DNA of 64,000 bases from Gammaproteobacteria bacterium (GCA_021773395.1 JAJFKB010000024.1:282741-346740), one strand, 5' to 3'; counted from the first letter of the stretch, positions 46,410 through 55,341 are shown. Notes: generated by a model from the sequence alone, not told the origin. Made by a program: numbers and translations.

Positions 46410-47885
46410 TCAGGAGTATCCAATATAGGTATGGAATAAACCTTGCGGATCATATTGGCTACGCAATTTTCCAAGCCTTACCCAGCCTTCCTCTGTAAAG
46501 CACTGTTTGACATGTTCAGGATAGCGCACGAACTCTGTCTCGTTAATATAATGTCCTTTGGAAAAGCCCTGATCCATGGTCGCCTTAATCTTATCCATCC
46601 AAAGATAGTTGGGTTCCGTATGCTCAGGTTTATCTGCCAGCGCATAATAAGACATGTAGTCATCGGCAAAGTGCGGTAAGGCAGTATCCGTGCGCTTGCT
46701 AGGATTAACCCCCCACACAGTAATCACAAATGAACGTTTGGATACCGACTCCCTTAAGATATCGACCATTTTCAGAACGGCCTCACCAAGCCTATCAGTC
46801 CACATATTATCAATACTGGTCCTATCCGGTGCGGTGGCGTCCGTGATCAACTGACCCTCGAACAGTTCCGGGAAGGTATGAGGCCTGTCGACTTTTTTCA
46901 GATAGGCCTTTTCCGCGATCGGGCTGGCAGCGAAAGGCGCCAATATTTGCTGCGCCTGGGCTTTGCTGTCAGCAAATGCAATCACCATAACAATAAAGGC
47001 AATACCCTCTTTCGGCATACCCGGAATATCAGCACTGTGTTTTAACACACCCAGTATTTCCGCATTAATATCTTTTTCCTTGGCCAGTTTTTCCAACTCA
47101 CTAACGGCCATCGGAATATGCTCTTCAGTCAGAATATAGGCACTCTTGGTAATCGCTCTGGGCATTGGATACATTTTGACATGATAACGGACAATAATGC
47201 CGAAAAAGCCTGGCCCGGCTCCTCTTATCGCCCATAATAAATCTGGATTTTCATTTTCATTGACGTTAATCAGCTTACCATCGGCTGTAACAATTTCAGC
47301 ACCGATGACTGAACGACAGGAAATATCCCATTTTTGTAGATTCCAGCCCAAGCCTCCACCTAACAAAAACCCACCCAAACCAACGACGTTGGTATGGGCT
47401 GTCGGAAACGCCAGGCCCTGGGCATTCGCAAGTTCCTGAAACTCCTGTGCGCGCATACCCGGCTGTAACCAGGCTGTTTGGTTTTCAACATCAAAGCTGA
47501 CTTCACGCAACTGGGATAAGTCGATCATTACCGACTCATCGCGAAGATGCGAGGCAGAAATACTATGCCCGGTACTACGAATGGATACTTTGAGCCCATT
47601 TTCCCGCGCATAATTGATCGCATTAATAACGTCTTCCGTTGAGGTAGCAAGCACCATAGTCTGTGGGTAACGTTTGGGCTTACGAACATACCAGGTCATT
47701 CCTTGACGCCAGTCTTCATAAAATTTGTCTGTCTTTTGAATGACCGTCCCTTTAATGCGGCTCAATGCATCACCTACCTGTTTGGCGAAAGCAACCGATG
47801 TATTAAAACTCGCCATCACACCCAAGGCACAGACTGAAGTCAGCCTTTTTAAAAAGGTGCGACGTGTAGGCTTATGATCAACCAT
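46410..47885 (-). CDS. Tat-exported FAD-binding oxidoreductase (BBE-like)
   Basis: A periplasmic flavin oxidase of about 491 residues. The start is the ATG at 47885 with GGGGAG seven bases before it; the protein then opens with a Tat signal (TRRTFLKRL, about 6–14). The PCMH-type FAD domain spans about 45–230, with RSTGHSIS carrying the His that may bind FAD covalently. The Cys used by doubly linked berberine-bridge enzymes is absent from the matching segment (PTAHTNVVGLGGF). A BBE-type tail ends with RSQYDPQGLFHTYIGYS. It lies between the TonB receptor and the dehydrogenase promoter, with its own upstream terminator, so it is a separate unit. Substrate unknown; alcohols, sugars and aromatic alkaloid-like amines are all possible. 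Confidence 0.85.
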   Translation of the reverse strand: MVDHKPTRRTFLKRLTSVCALGVMASFNTSVAFAKQVGDALSRIKGTVIQKTDKFYEDWRQGMTWYVRKPKRYPQTMVLATSTEDVINAINYARENGLKVSIRSTGHSISASHLRDESVMIDLSQLREVSFDVENQTAWLQPGMRAQEFQELANAQGLAFPTAHTNVVGLGGFLLGGGLGWNLQKWDISCRSVIGAEIVTADGKLINVNENENPDLLWAIRGAGPGFFGIIVRYHVKMYPMPRAITKSAYILTEEHIPMAVSELEKLAKEKDINAEILGVLKHSADIPGMPKEGIAFIVMVIAFADSKAQAQQILAPFAASPIAEKAYLKKVDRPHTFPELFEGQLITDATAPDRTSIDNMWTDRLGEAVLKMVDILRESVSKRSFVITVWGVNPSKRTDTALPHFADDYMSYYALADKPEHTEPNYLWMDKIKATMDQGFSKGHYINETEFVRYPEHVKQCFTEEGWVRLGKLRSQYDPQGLFHTYIGYS

Positions 47886-48219
47886 AGAAAAACTCCCCGT
47901 TCGTTTTATTTCAACAACAGTAACAACGACAATAAAAGGTGAATCTATTACCCGACTTAATTGCCACAAACCTGTAAGTATATGACTCTTGGAGAAGACC
48001 GAACAACCTCCAACTAAAAAGAGTCATTCAAAACCTAGCACTATGTAGTAAGGATTAGATTACGCTGACCCATCAATTCCTGACGATATAATTATTTTTT
48101 TATGTAATGCAACCGAATAATAAAATCATCACCCCGATTGGACCAGTCAACCGGGGTGATGTTCAGTTCGTTTCTTACTTTTAGAAACTTATTGTAAAAA
48201 CGCTTTTTCCTTAACTAAA
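47886..48219. other. Intergenic gap, TonB receptor to FAD oxidase
   Basis: This 334-base gap holds the terminator of the receptor gene at 48110–48161 and the promoter and leader of the FAD oxidase gene. I looked for the AraC-type box found at three other promoters here and did not find it. No small ORF with a ribosome site stood out. Confidence 0.5.
48110..48161 (-). terminator. Intrinsic terminator of the TonB receptor gene
   Basis: CATCACCCCG (48127–48136) pairs perfectly over ten bases with CGGGGTGATG (48152–48161). On the minus strand the stem is followed by ATTTTATTATT. Confidence 0.8.
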
Positions 48220-50586
48220 TCAGAAAAAGTTATACTTAACGGACAGTGACCATTCGAACGGACGTCCATAAACTTGTTCTACATAAGCTGCAGAAGTCTG
48301 GAACGATGAGTTACCGGTAATGATATACGCTTCATCCGTAATATTTCTGAAAGACAACAGGCCTTCCCAACGGCCATCATTGGTTTCCAATGCCATCGAT
48401 GCATTGAGCATGTCATAGGAATCCTGATGGATCTGGGGCGTGTTAATCGCGTCATTTTCCTGTTCATCATGGTATGACCAATCCACTCTTGGCGTCAATG
48501 TCGCCCAATCACCAAGATCAAAAGTATAGGCTACTCCAAGAGCAGCGCTTAGCTCTGGCGTGTTAACCAGTTTAAAACTTTTATCTAACGGTGTCAGGTT
48601 GGTGGTGACACGGGGATCCAACTTATCATATTCTGCGTCGATATAACCCACAGAGGCCGTGACATACCAGCGATCAGTCGGCACCCAGGTCAGCTCAACT
48701 TCAGCACCATCAATGGTTGCTTCACCACCGTTATAGGTAATAGGGTTAAAACCCTCACGAATAATGATCTGCAAATCCGAGTAATCCGTGTGAAACATCG
48801 CCACGTTCAGACGGACACTGCTATCGAGCAGGTCGGACTTGAAACCTACCTCATAGCTTTCAACCGTTTCGGGATCAAAACTGCTTGGCACATCAGTAAA
48901 TTGGGTAAATCGCTGATCGTACCCGCCACTTTTATAACCCTCTGAATAGGTTGCATACACCATAAAATCATCCGTCATCTGGTAAGACAGGTTAAGCATG
49001 ATATTGGTGTCATCAAATTCTTCTTCAAACCAAGCAAAAGTCGCCAACCGTTCTCCCGCAGCAAGAGGTGGTCCGCCCCCTGACTGCAGGTAGAACCCGG
49101 CAAAACCCGGAAATACATTAGGAAATAAACCACTGGCGGAGGCATCACCATAGGAGATTTGGTCAGGCTTGAACTGCTTGGTATCTTCGGTATATCTGAC
49201 CCCGAAAGTTAATGCCAGTTTATCGGTCATATCATAAGTGGCTTGGAAAAAGGCCGCTTCTGACTCGTTGTCAAAAATACCACCACTCTGGATTGAACCC
49301 ACAGGTAGAAACACCGGATTTTTGTTAAATCCATCTTCCTGGAAGTAGTAGAGCCCCAACAACCACTTCAATCTGTCTTCCATAGCGACACCGGAAAACT
49401 GAAGTTCCTGACTGAACTGATCCTGCTCGTAAAAATCTCGAGTAGCAAAAATAATACCGGGCGTATTATCCCCATCACGCGACGATTCCATATCCATATC
49501 ACGATAACCGGTGATCGACTTAATGGTCAGCCAATCGTTAACATTCCAGGTCATTTCGACACTCGCGCCCCAGATATCCAAATCTGACTTAGTCGGGAAG
49601 GTGCCTCCTGATTTATATTCCCCGTAAAACGTATCGGGTGTTAAGCAACCGGGAGCACCGCCGGCGCCAACGCCAGGAGGTGGAAACGAAGGTGGTCCAG
49701 GGAGTACCCCGAAGTCCGGATTGATATTAACCGCTGTACAACTGGCCAGCACACCGTTGGCAAAGGTACCAAACGCCGCCTTGTCATTAACACCACCAGT
49801 AACACCGGGCGTACCATTTTCACGAATCTTGGTTGCATCAGCTATGGCATAAAGCTCGAAATCGTCAGTTGGCGTCCAGAGCAATGAACCACGACCGGCG
49901 AGGCTATCGTCATCACCAGTGCTAGGCCCACCAAAGATTCGGTCAACATAACCGTCTCGCTTGCGTGAAGATATCGCAAAATTAGTTAGCAAATCCTCTG
50001 ATACGGGCATGTTGACCTTGGCAGTTGCATAACGCATATCATCATCGCCCACCTGAAGCTGTACGCTGCCACTAGCTTCCGGCTCAGGTCTTTTTGAGTA
50101 AATTGCAACGGCTCCACCAATAGTGTTACGGCCAAACAGCGTTCCCTGTGGTCCGCGCAACACTTCAATTCGCTGTACATCAATAAAATCCAGTACGCCA
50201 CCAACCGAACGTGCCATATAGATACCATCAACATAAAGTCCCACACCCGGGTCGGTGACCGGTGTGAAGTCAGTCTGGCCGATACCACGAATAAAAATTT
50301 GTGCGGCTGAACTTGAACCCGATGATGGGGATGCCGAATCAAAGGTCAGGTTCGGCGTTATATCACTCAATTTATCCGTAGAATCAATTTGCCGGTATGC
50401 CAACTCACGATCAGTGAATGCCGATACGGCTATCGGTGTAGACTGCAGGTTTTCCTCACGCTTCCTCGCAGTCACCACTATTTCTTCCAAAGCAAAGCCA
50501 GTACTGGCCTCCTCTGCCTGTATTCCACTGCTAGCCAGCAAACTGGTAGCAATCAGCGGCGTTAAGCCATATTTAATTGTCTTCAT
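48220..50586 (-). CDS. TonB-dependent outer-membrane receptor
   Basis: A 788-residue active-uptake receptor. A signal peptide (about 1–24) is followed by a TonB-box-like segment (EEIVVTARKREENLQ, about 33–47), a plug domain (about 50–165, with VGLYVDGIYMARS and LRGPQGTLFGRNTIGGA), and a 22-strand β-barrel ending in SLSVKYNFF. The plug is of the common marine/sphingomonad type used for many carbon compounds as well as siderophores; no Fur box is seen upstream. Its place between catabolic genes suggests it brings in the island's substrate. AGGGA precedes the ATG. The 150-base gap upstream holds its own promoter region but no AraC-type box. Confidence 0.9.
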   Translation of the reverse strand: MKTIKYGLTPLIATSLLASSGIQAEEASTGFALEEIVVTARKREENLQSTPIAVSAFTDRELAYRQIDSTDKLSDITPNLTFDSASPSSGSSSAAQIFIRGIGQTDFTPVTDPGVGLYVDGIYMARSVGGVLDFIDVQRIEVLRGPQGTLFGRNTIGGAVAIYSKRPEPEASGSVQLQVGDDDMRYATAKVNMPVSEDLLTNFAISSRKRDGYVDRIFGGPSTGDDDSLAGRGSLLWTPTDDFELYAIADATKIRENGTPGVTGGVNDKAAFGTFANGVLASCTAVNINPDFGVLPGPPSFPPPGVGAGGAPGCLTPDTFYGEYKSGGTFPTKSDLDIWGASVEMTWNVNDWLTIKSITGYRDMDMESSRDGDNTPGIIFATRDFYEQDQFSQELQFSGVAMEDRLKWLLGLYYFQEDGFNKNPVFLPVGSIQSGGIFDNESEAAFFQATYDMTDKLALTFGVRYTEDTKQFKPDQISYGDASASGLFPNVFPGFAGFYLQSGGGPPLAAGERLATFAWFEEEFDDTNIMLNLSYQMTDDFMVYATYSEGYKSGGYDQRFTQFTDVPSSFDPETVESYEVGFKSDLLDSSVRLNVAMFHTDYSDLQIIIREGFNPITYNGGEATIDGAEVELTWVPTDRWYVTASVGYIDAEYDKLDPRVTTNLTPLDKSFKLVNTPELSAALGVAYTFDLGDWATLTPRVDWSYHDEQENDAINTPQIHQDSYDMLNASMALETNDGRWEGLLSFRNITDEAYIITGNSSFQTSAAYVEQVYGRPFEWSLSVKYNFF

Positions 50587-50736
50587 GATTTATCCCTCTT
50601 ACTCTGTAAACTAAACACTCAGGTTTTGCGTAATTTATCTTTTTTGTAACTTATTACGCTAATATTTCCTCTCTACACTACTACACTCACCCCAATGAGA
50701 TTAAAAAATTTTGATTCACAACCCACAGCCTGCTGA

Positions 50737-51753
50737 CTAACCTGGCTTAGGCATCAATTCCAAATGCTTGAGCAACCCTACGAAAGCTGCCAGTTTTTCA
50801 TTACGGTAGGCATCGATATCCCGGTCTTTATAGTCATAAAATCCTTGACCATCCCGTAATCCGTTTCTGTTGTTTTGCATATTCTGTTTAACAATCTCAG
50901 CCGGGGCAAAGCGCTGCTGATCAATGTTGTCGGCCAGGTAATTGCAGGCATAATACAGAATATCACCACCCCCCCAGTCTACGAACTCCAGCATTCCGAG
51001 GATTGCATAGCGCACCCCAAAGCCAACTCGAACAGCCTTATCAATATCTTCAGCGGAAGCGACGCCCTCTTCCACCATACGTGCTGACTCGTTCAGTACC
51101 AGCGCCTGCAGCCGAGACACAACATACCCGGGCGAGGCCGCACAAACGACAGGTACCTTACCGATCTTTTCAAACAGCGCCTTGAGACGCCCAACCGTTT
51201 GTTCGCTGGTATTTTCCGAAGGACTGATTTCAATCAAAGGCATAAGGTAGGCGGGATTCAGCCAGTGAGCATTAGAAAAACGTGTTTTGTTTTCAACGAA
51301 CTCAGCCAGTGTATTGGCCAGCATAGTTGAAGTCGTAGAGGCAAAAATAGCCTGCTCAGAGGCTGTTTCATTCAACCAGGCATAGGTACTTTTTTTAATT
51401 TCGGCGATCTCAGATACGGCTTCAAAAACAAAATCTGCTTTCCCTAAACAGTCTCCCGCATCTGCTTTTGCAACAATCCGTATTCGCCGCAAAATTTCTG
51501 TTGCCTGTTGTTCAGATACAGACCCAACCCCCTTTAGGAATTCAAGGTCCGCATGAATCGCGGGGAGTGTTGATTGAATCAGCGCATCAAATTTTTGTTG
51601 CGTACGATCTTCGCTATCGACAAGTGAAACGGCATATCCGGCATAGGCGAAACTCAATGCTATACCACAACCCATTCGACCGATCCCAATGACCGAAAGA
51701 TTTATTTGAGTACTTTCCAGGTTGGCCGCGAAATCTAAATCGGAATCATTCAT
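50737..51753 (-). CDS. 3-Hydroxyacyl-CoA dehydrogenase
   Basis: A 338-residue NAD-dependent dehydrogenase. The start is ATG 51753 (MNDSDLDFAANLE), after GAGAGAAG and about 15 bases from the predicted transcription start; a longer frame from 51864 would include the promoter. GIGRMGCGIALSFAYAGY (about 22–39) is the NAD-binding motif, and the C-terminal 3HCDH domain includes VSRLQALVLNESARMVEEGV. The catalytic His-Glu pair is not at the usual easily seen place: SNAHWLNPAYLMPLIEI gives H and E. It is a stand-alone enzyme of the hydroxybutyryl-CoA or L-carnitine/lambda-crystallin type, with no hydratase part. It is under its own AraC-type promoter. Confidence 0.87.
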   Translation of the reverse strand: MNDSDLDFAANLESTQINLSVIGIGRMGCGIALSFAYAGYAVSLVDSEDRTQQKFDALIQSTLPAIHADLEFLKGVGSVSEQQATEILRRIRIVAKADAGDCLGKADFVFEAVSEIAEIKKSTYAWLNETASEQAIFASTTSTMLANTLAEFVENKTRFSNAHWLNPAYLMPLIEISPSENTSEQTVGRLKALFEKIGKVPVVCAASPGYVVSRLQALVLNESARMVEEGVASAEDIDKAVRVGFGVRYAILGMLEFVDWGGGDILYYACNYLADNIDQQRFAPAEIVKQNMQNNRNGLRDGQGFYDYKDRDIDAYRNEKLAAFVGLLKHLELMPKPG

Positions 51754-51774
51754 ACATCTTCTCTCATTGGCATG

Positions 51775-51823
51775 ATTAGACCTGAAGCAACGCAGGCAAA
51801 CTATTGCAAAATGGCAGCGATTT
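51775..51823 (-). promoter_or_regulatory. AraC-type box and -10, hydroxyacyl-CoA dehydrogenase promoter
   Basis: On the minus strand: AAATCGCTGCCAT, TTTGCA, ATAG (51801–51823), then 20 bases and TCTAAT (51775–51780). The predicted start site near 51768 leaves a 15-base leader with the ribosome site, which supports the ATG at 51753. Confidence 0.65.
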
Positions 51824-51888
51824 CGACACAACCCTGCGACATTTTCCAGCCAGAGAAGCGCCAAGCAGCCGATAATTGAAAGATATAA

Positions 51889-53445
51889 CTATAGTACGCC
51901 CTTTTTAAGCAGCTGATCAATATAATCAGCCTGACGCAAAATCAGAGCAACTATTGTTAAGGTGGGGTTTTCACAGCCTACCGTTGGCAAGAGACTGCCG
52001 TCGGAAATAAACAGGTTCGCCACATCATGAGTCTGCCCCCAAGGGTTACAGACAGAATCAGCGGGATTACGACCAATACGCGCCACCCCCATATTGTGAG
52101 TTGCGGGAAACACATCCTCGGGAGCAAAAACCTGATGCGCGCCTAAAGCTCTATAGATCGCCACCCCCTTGTCCCTCGCATAATTTTTCATTCTTTGGGT
52201 ATTAGGATGATCCTGGTAGTGAATCAGCGGCACAGGAAGCCCGTTTTCATCTTTTTCCGATGGATGCAGAGTAATGCGATTTGTCGCCTGCGGCAAATCT
52301 TCACCATGCACTAACATCGCGGCCATATGGTCATAGCGGCTCATTATTTGCGCCAGCTCATCGCCCCATTTGTCACGCAGAACAATTTTGCCAATTATCT
52401 CCGGCGTAAAGGGTACCGTTAAAAACAGAAAGCCACCGCTAAAGCCTCTATTCGGATCATGGTGTCTTTCATCTTTGATAATACCCGCTTGATGCGTGCC
52501 GCGATGCATATTCACAGGTCCTGGCATCAGGCCAATAATAGGTAATGCGAAATGACGCATGTAGTTCCTGCCCACCTGATCACTGGAGTTGGCTAGCCCG
52601 TTAGGGAACTCGGGGGAATGCGAATTCAGTAAAAGGCGTGTGGTTTCTACTGCGTTTCCGGCAACGCAAACCAGCCGTGCCTTCTGCGTATGTATTTGAC
52701 CTGATGCATCCCGATAATCAACACTATTGACCCGGCCCTGACCCGTATGATTGATGCGCACCGCCATTGACTCAGGTCTCAACTCAAAATATTTCGTTGC
52801 CTCGGCGGATCTGATTTCGGTATACAACGTCGACCATTTTGCCTGAACAACGCAGCCGCTGGTGCAAAAGCCCAGTTGCAGGCAGGATGGTCTGCCATCT
52901 CTTGGCCGAGAATTAATGGCCACGTTATTGGTGTCAATCTGCTGATAACCCAGCGCCCGAGCACCGGCTTCAAGTACTTTATAGTTGTTATTTCCAGGCA
53001 AGCGCTCTATTCCATGGGTACCCGTTACTCCCATTTTATACTCTGCCCGCTCATAATAGGGCGCAATCTCGAGCGGCTCCAGAGGCCAGTCGACCAGGTT
53101 CGTATTATCGATCATGCCGTAGGTGGATTTAGCCCGAAACTCATGAGCCTGCATGCGAGGACATGAGGCCGTCCAGTGCATGGTTGTCCCTCCAACTGTT
53201 TTACAGGTCCATACCGGAAACTGAGCGTTAGCAATGCCTGTACCCTTGCGTCGGTCAAACCAGGTTAGGCGTTCAGACATCACCGCTTCATCATTAACAA
53301 TATCGTTCGGCTTGAGTCTCTTGCCCGCCTCTAGACATACAACCTTGATACCTCGCTGCGCCAACTCATTAGACAAGGTTCCGCCACCGGCACCCGAGCC
53401 AATCACAACCACCACAGAGTCATCCGTCAGGTCAAATTCCGCCAT
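51889..53445 (-). CDS. GMC-family FAD oxidoreductase
   Basis: A 518-residue flavoprotein of the glucose–methanol–choline family, oxidising alcohols or sugars. The FAD motif is VVVVIGSGAGGGTLSNELAQ (about 11–30), with GGTTMHWTASCPRM near 85–98. The C-terminal active-site region (HNMGVARIGRNPADSV, SLLPTVGCENPTLTIVAL) carries the catalytic His/Asn in NPTLT. It has no signal peptide of its own. It overlaps the end of the upstream subunit-3 gene by 14 bases, so the two are coupled, and the Tat-like signal on that subunit could carry this one out. No cytochrome subunit is near. AGGAG-like GGAG precedes the ATG. Confidence 0.9.
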   Translation of the reverse strand: MAEFDLTDDSVVVVIGSGAGGGTLSNELAQRGIKVVCLEAGKRLKPNDIVNDEAVMSERLTWFDRRKGTGIANAQFPVWTCKTVGGTTMHWTASCPRMQAHEFRAKSTYGMIDNTNLVDWPLEPLEIAPYYERAEYKMGVTGTHGIERLPGNNNYKVLEAGARALGYQQIDTNNVAINSRPRDGRPSCLQLGFCTSGCVVQAKWSTLYTEIRSAEATKYFELRPESMAVRINHTGQGRVNSVDYRDASGQIHTQKARLVCVAGNAVETTRLLLNSHSPEFPNGLANSSDQVGRNYMRHFALPIIGLMPGPVNMHRGTHQAGIIKDERHHDPNRGFSGGFLFLTVPFTPEIIGKIVLRDKWGDELAQIMSRYDHMAAMLVHGEDLPQATNRITLHPSEKDENGLPVPLIHYQDHPNTQRMKNYARDKGVAIYRALGAHQVFAPEDVFPATHNMGVARIGRNPADSVCNPWGQTHDVANLFISDGSLLPTVGCENPTLTIVALILRQADYIDQLLKKGVL

Positions 53446-53968
53446 TATCAGCTACTCCAGATTGCTTGGGCAACCAACCAATATCGTTAAAACCTCGCTC
53501 CAAATATCCACCATGCTCGATCGCAGATCCTTGATAACCCAGCTGTGACCATACCTGCCTGTTACGCAATACCAGCTCATGGGTGGTCCATCGCACCATC
53601 GCCATAAACGGTATATCAATCAGTTCAGACACCGCTTGATTCCGTTCAATTCGCCGCATCGACAACCAGGGTACCCCTGAATATTGATTTAAAGTTTTGA
53701 TCCCGTTTCGCAAGACATGATCAACACCAGGCTGGGTTGCCATCTGCATCATCAACTTCGCAGCGACTTTCCGATAGACATCAGAATCTGCAGGTTGTAG
53801 TGGCAGCAACAGATAAGCCAGCTCGGAAAGCACCGCCACAATTTGTTGATTTTCGCTGGATATTTTTTGCTTCTTATCGCTGGAGGAATTAGCATAGATA
53901 CTCCAGTGAGCCGCAGAGACTGCAAGAACCAACCGGCTCAGATGAACGATAAATTGACGCCGCTCCAT
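53432..53968 (-). CDS. Gluconate 2-dehydrogenase subunit 3 family protein
   Basis: A 178-residue small subunit of membrane-linked GMC dehydrogenases. The N-terminus MERRQFIVHLSRLVLAVSAAHW is Tat-like (RRQFIVHL). The mature part (about 45–170) is helical and matches the family pattern with LLPLQPADSDVYRKV and the MVRWTTHELVLRNRQVWSQLGY stretch. It likely helps export and dock the GMC subunit next to it. It is the first gene of its unit, downstream of an AraC-type promoter and an attenuator-like leader. Confidence 0.83.
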   Translation of the reverse strand: MERRQFIVHLSRLVLAVSAAHWSIYANSSSDKKQKISSENQQIVAVLSELAYLLLPLQPADSDVYRKVAAKLMMQMATQPGVDHVLRNGIKTLNQYSGVPWLSMRRIERNQAVSELIDIPFMAMVRWTTHELVLRNRQVWSQLGYQGSAIEHGGYLERGFNDIGWLPKQSGVADNGGI

Positions 53969-54107
53969 AAGCTACCCCATTTTGCTCGATTCCCATTAAA
54001 AACTCTGAGATAGTATATAAGCCTGGTACCAATGATTGATATTCGAATAAGGTAGCAAATATTCTGTTTAGGCAAAGTTAATGTGTCGAGCAGACGCCAG
54101 CAACTCT

Positions 54108-54132
54108 AAAAAAAAGGCCCTAAAAAGGGCCT
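54108..54132 (-). terminator. Intrinsic terminator in the GMC operon leader
   Basis: AGGCCCT (54115–54121) pairs with AGGGCCT (54126–54132) around an AAAA loop; on the minus strand the stem is followed by eight T. It can end the LysR message, but it also lies between the AraC-type promoter and the GMC genes. Confidence 0.78.
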
Positions 54133-54150
54133 GGCCATATTGGCGCTTAT

Positions 54151-54169
54151 TGTTGTGCCAGGCACAACA
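54151..54169. repeat. Perfect 19-base palindrome in the GMC operon leader
   Basis: TGTTGTGCCAGGCACAACA: two 9-base arms around one central base. It could be an operator for a dimeric regulator or fold into an RNA hairpin. Its GCCTGGC half (minus strand) can also pair with GCCAGGC in the left arm of the terminator downstream. Confidence 0.6.
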
Positions 54170-54195
54170 GGAGGAAGAGATTTAATCTGGCGCGC

Positions 54196-54244
54196 ATTTG
54201 AACACAGCTTGAAGAAGCACACTATTCGATATTGGCAGCAATTT
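54196..54244 (-). promoter_or_regulatory. AraC-type box and -10, GMC operon promoter
   Basis: On the minus strand: AAATTGCTGCCAA, TATCGA, ATAG (54222–54244), then 20 bases and TCAAAT (54196–54201). Fifteen of the 17 fixed positions match the other two boxes. The predicted start near 54189 leaves a leader of about 220 bases. Confidence 0.55.
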
Positions 54245-54325
54245 TTAAACAGTGGGAGCTTATCAAGGTATATCTCTGATCAATGAAGAATAAAATAACC
54301 GGCTATTTCGGAGCAGAAGTAATCG

Positions 54326-55195
54326 CTAGGTCAGACGTTTCACAAGCAGATCGACAAACAATCTAACTTTGGTAGCCAGGTGCCGATTATAGGGGTAAAC
54401 CGCCCAGTACATTGGGTCTACAGGATTGTATTGTTCCAGAATTGGGCGTAAACGTCCTGCCTGAATATCCTCTCTTAAATACAGCTCTGGCAACTGTACA
54501 ATGCCCAACCCGCTTAATGCCGCGCGCTTTAAAGTCCTACCGTTATTGGATCGCCAACTCCCCTCTACCTTAAGATCATAATGATGTTCTTCGTCTTTTA
54601 TCCGCCAGGTGGTATTGGAACCGACTAAGCAATTGTGCTGATGCAAATCGGGTATCCGGTCCGGTGTACCGTGCTCGGACAAGTAATGCGGACTCGCGCA
54701 GATTCTGAGATTGCGAGGCACAATTTTACGTGCCTTCAGGCTTGAATCAGGCAGAACGCCCGAGCGGATCGCCAGATCAAACCCTTCTGCGACCAGATCG
54801 ATAGCCCGATCAGTAAAATCTATGTCGACTCGAATATCCGGATAGGCCTTCATATACTCGATCGCGACCGGCACCACATAATCCTCTGCGAAAACACCGA
54901 CAGCCGTAATGCGTAAGGTACCGATGGGACGTGCCTGCATATCCATCACTGTCTGTTCGGCAAGTTCCAGATTACCGAGCAGATCTTTACAGTGGCTGTA
55001 AAAACTACTGCCAAGTTCCGTCAATGTTACTTTGCGTGTGGTGCGATTAAGCAGTTGCGCGCCTAGACGGTTCTCAAGGCCTGATATCTGACGACTGATA
55101 TAGGACTTGGACACTTCCATTTTGTCCGCGGCGGTAGAGAATCCCTGGTGTTCAACCACTTTAACGAAGGCTTCATACTGATCCCATTTACTCAC
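54326..55195 (-). CDS. LysR-family transcriptional regulator
   Basis: About 289 residues. I favour the GTG at 55195 (with AAAGGG about eight bases upstream) over an ATG at 55237, which has none. The N-terminal helix-turn-helix is QGFSTAADKMEVSKSYISRQISGLENRLGAQL (in short: TAADKMEVSKSYISRQISGL, about 20–39). The effector domain follows from about 90, with the AIRSGVLPDSSL segment typical of the CrgA/DsdC-like group. It is divergent from frmA, with a candidate inverted repeat between them at 55240–55277, so it may control itself, frmAB, or the GMC operon. No site for it is proven. Confidence 0.87.
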   Translation of the reverse strand: MSKWDQYEAFVKVVEHQGFSTAADKMEVSKSYISRQISGLENRLGAQLLNRTTRKVTLTELGSSFYSHCKDLLGNLELAEQTVMDMQARPIGTLRITAVGVFAEDYVVPVAIEYMKAYPDIRVDIDFTDRAIDLVAEGFDLAIRSGVLPDSSLKARKIVPRNLRICASPHYLSEHGTPDRIPDLHQHNCLVGSNTTWRIKDEEHHYDLKVEGSWRSNNGRTLKRAALSGLGIVQLPELYLREDIQAGRLRPILEQYNPVDPMYWAVYPYNRHLATKVRLFVDLLVKRLT

Positions 55196-55239
55196 CAACC
55201 AAACCCTTTGTTGCTCACGAAGAACAATATGTTGCATTT

Positions 55240-55277
55240 ATACTGTTTATAACTCAAGCAAAAACAATATATAGTAT
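55240..55277. promoter_or_regulatory. Inverted repeat between lysR and frmA
   Basis: ATACTGTTTATA and TATATAGTAT-type arms: nine of twelve arm positions are complementary across a 14-base centre. It lies between divergent lysR and frmA, the usual place of a LysR operator. An inner TGTTT-N13-AAACA is also present. Confidence 0.35.
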
Positions 55278-55341
55278 TTTACAGGTATAACGCCCCGAAA
55301 TTAGATCAGCTTAAAACAACACCACACACTGGAGTATCACC

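Larger units (their letters stand above)
53969..54325. other. Promoter/leader gap before the GMC operon
   Basis: This 357-base gap holds, in minus-strand order, the AraC-type box and -10 (54196–54244), a perfect 19-base palindrome (54151–54169), a terminator hairpin with a U-tract (54108–54132), and about 140 bases without a visible feature before the ATG at 53968. Confidence 0.6.

Noticed and set aside
47886-48219. A possible fourth AraC-type box before the FAD oxidase gene
   Set aside because: An ATAG is present, but GCTGCCA is absent at the right spacing; only a few bases agree.
51754-51864. A longer N-terminus for the hydroxyacyl-CoA dehydrogenase
   Set aside because: The extension is Cys/Arg-rich, unlike the family, and contains the predicted promoter.
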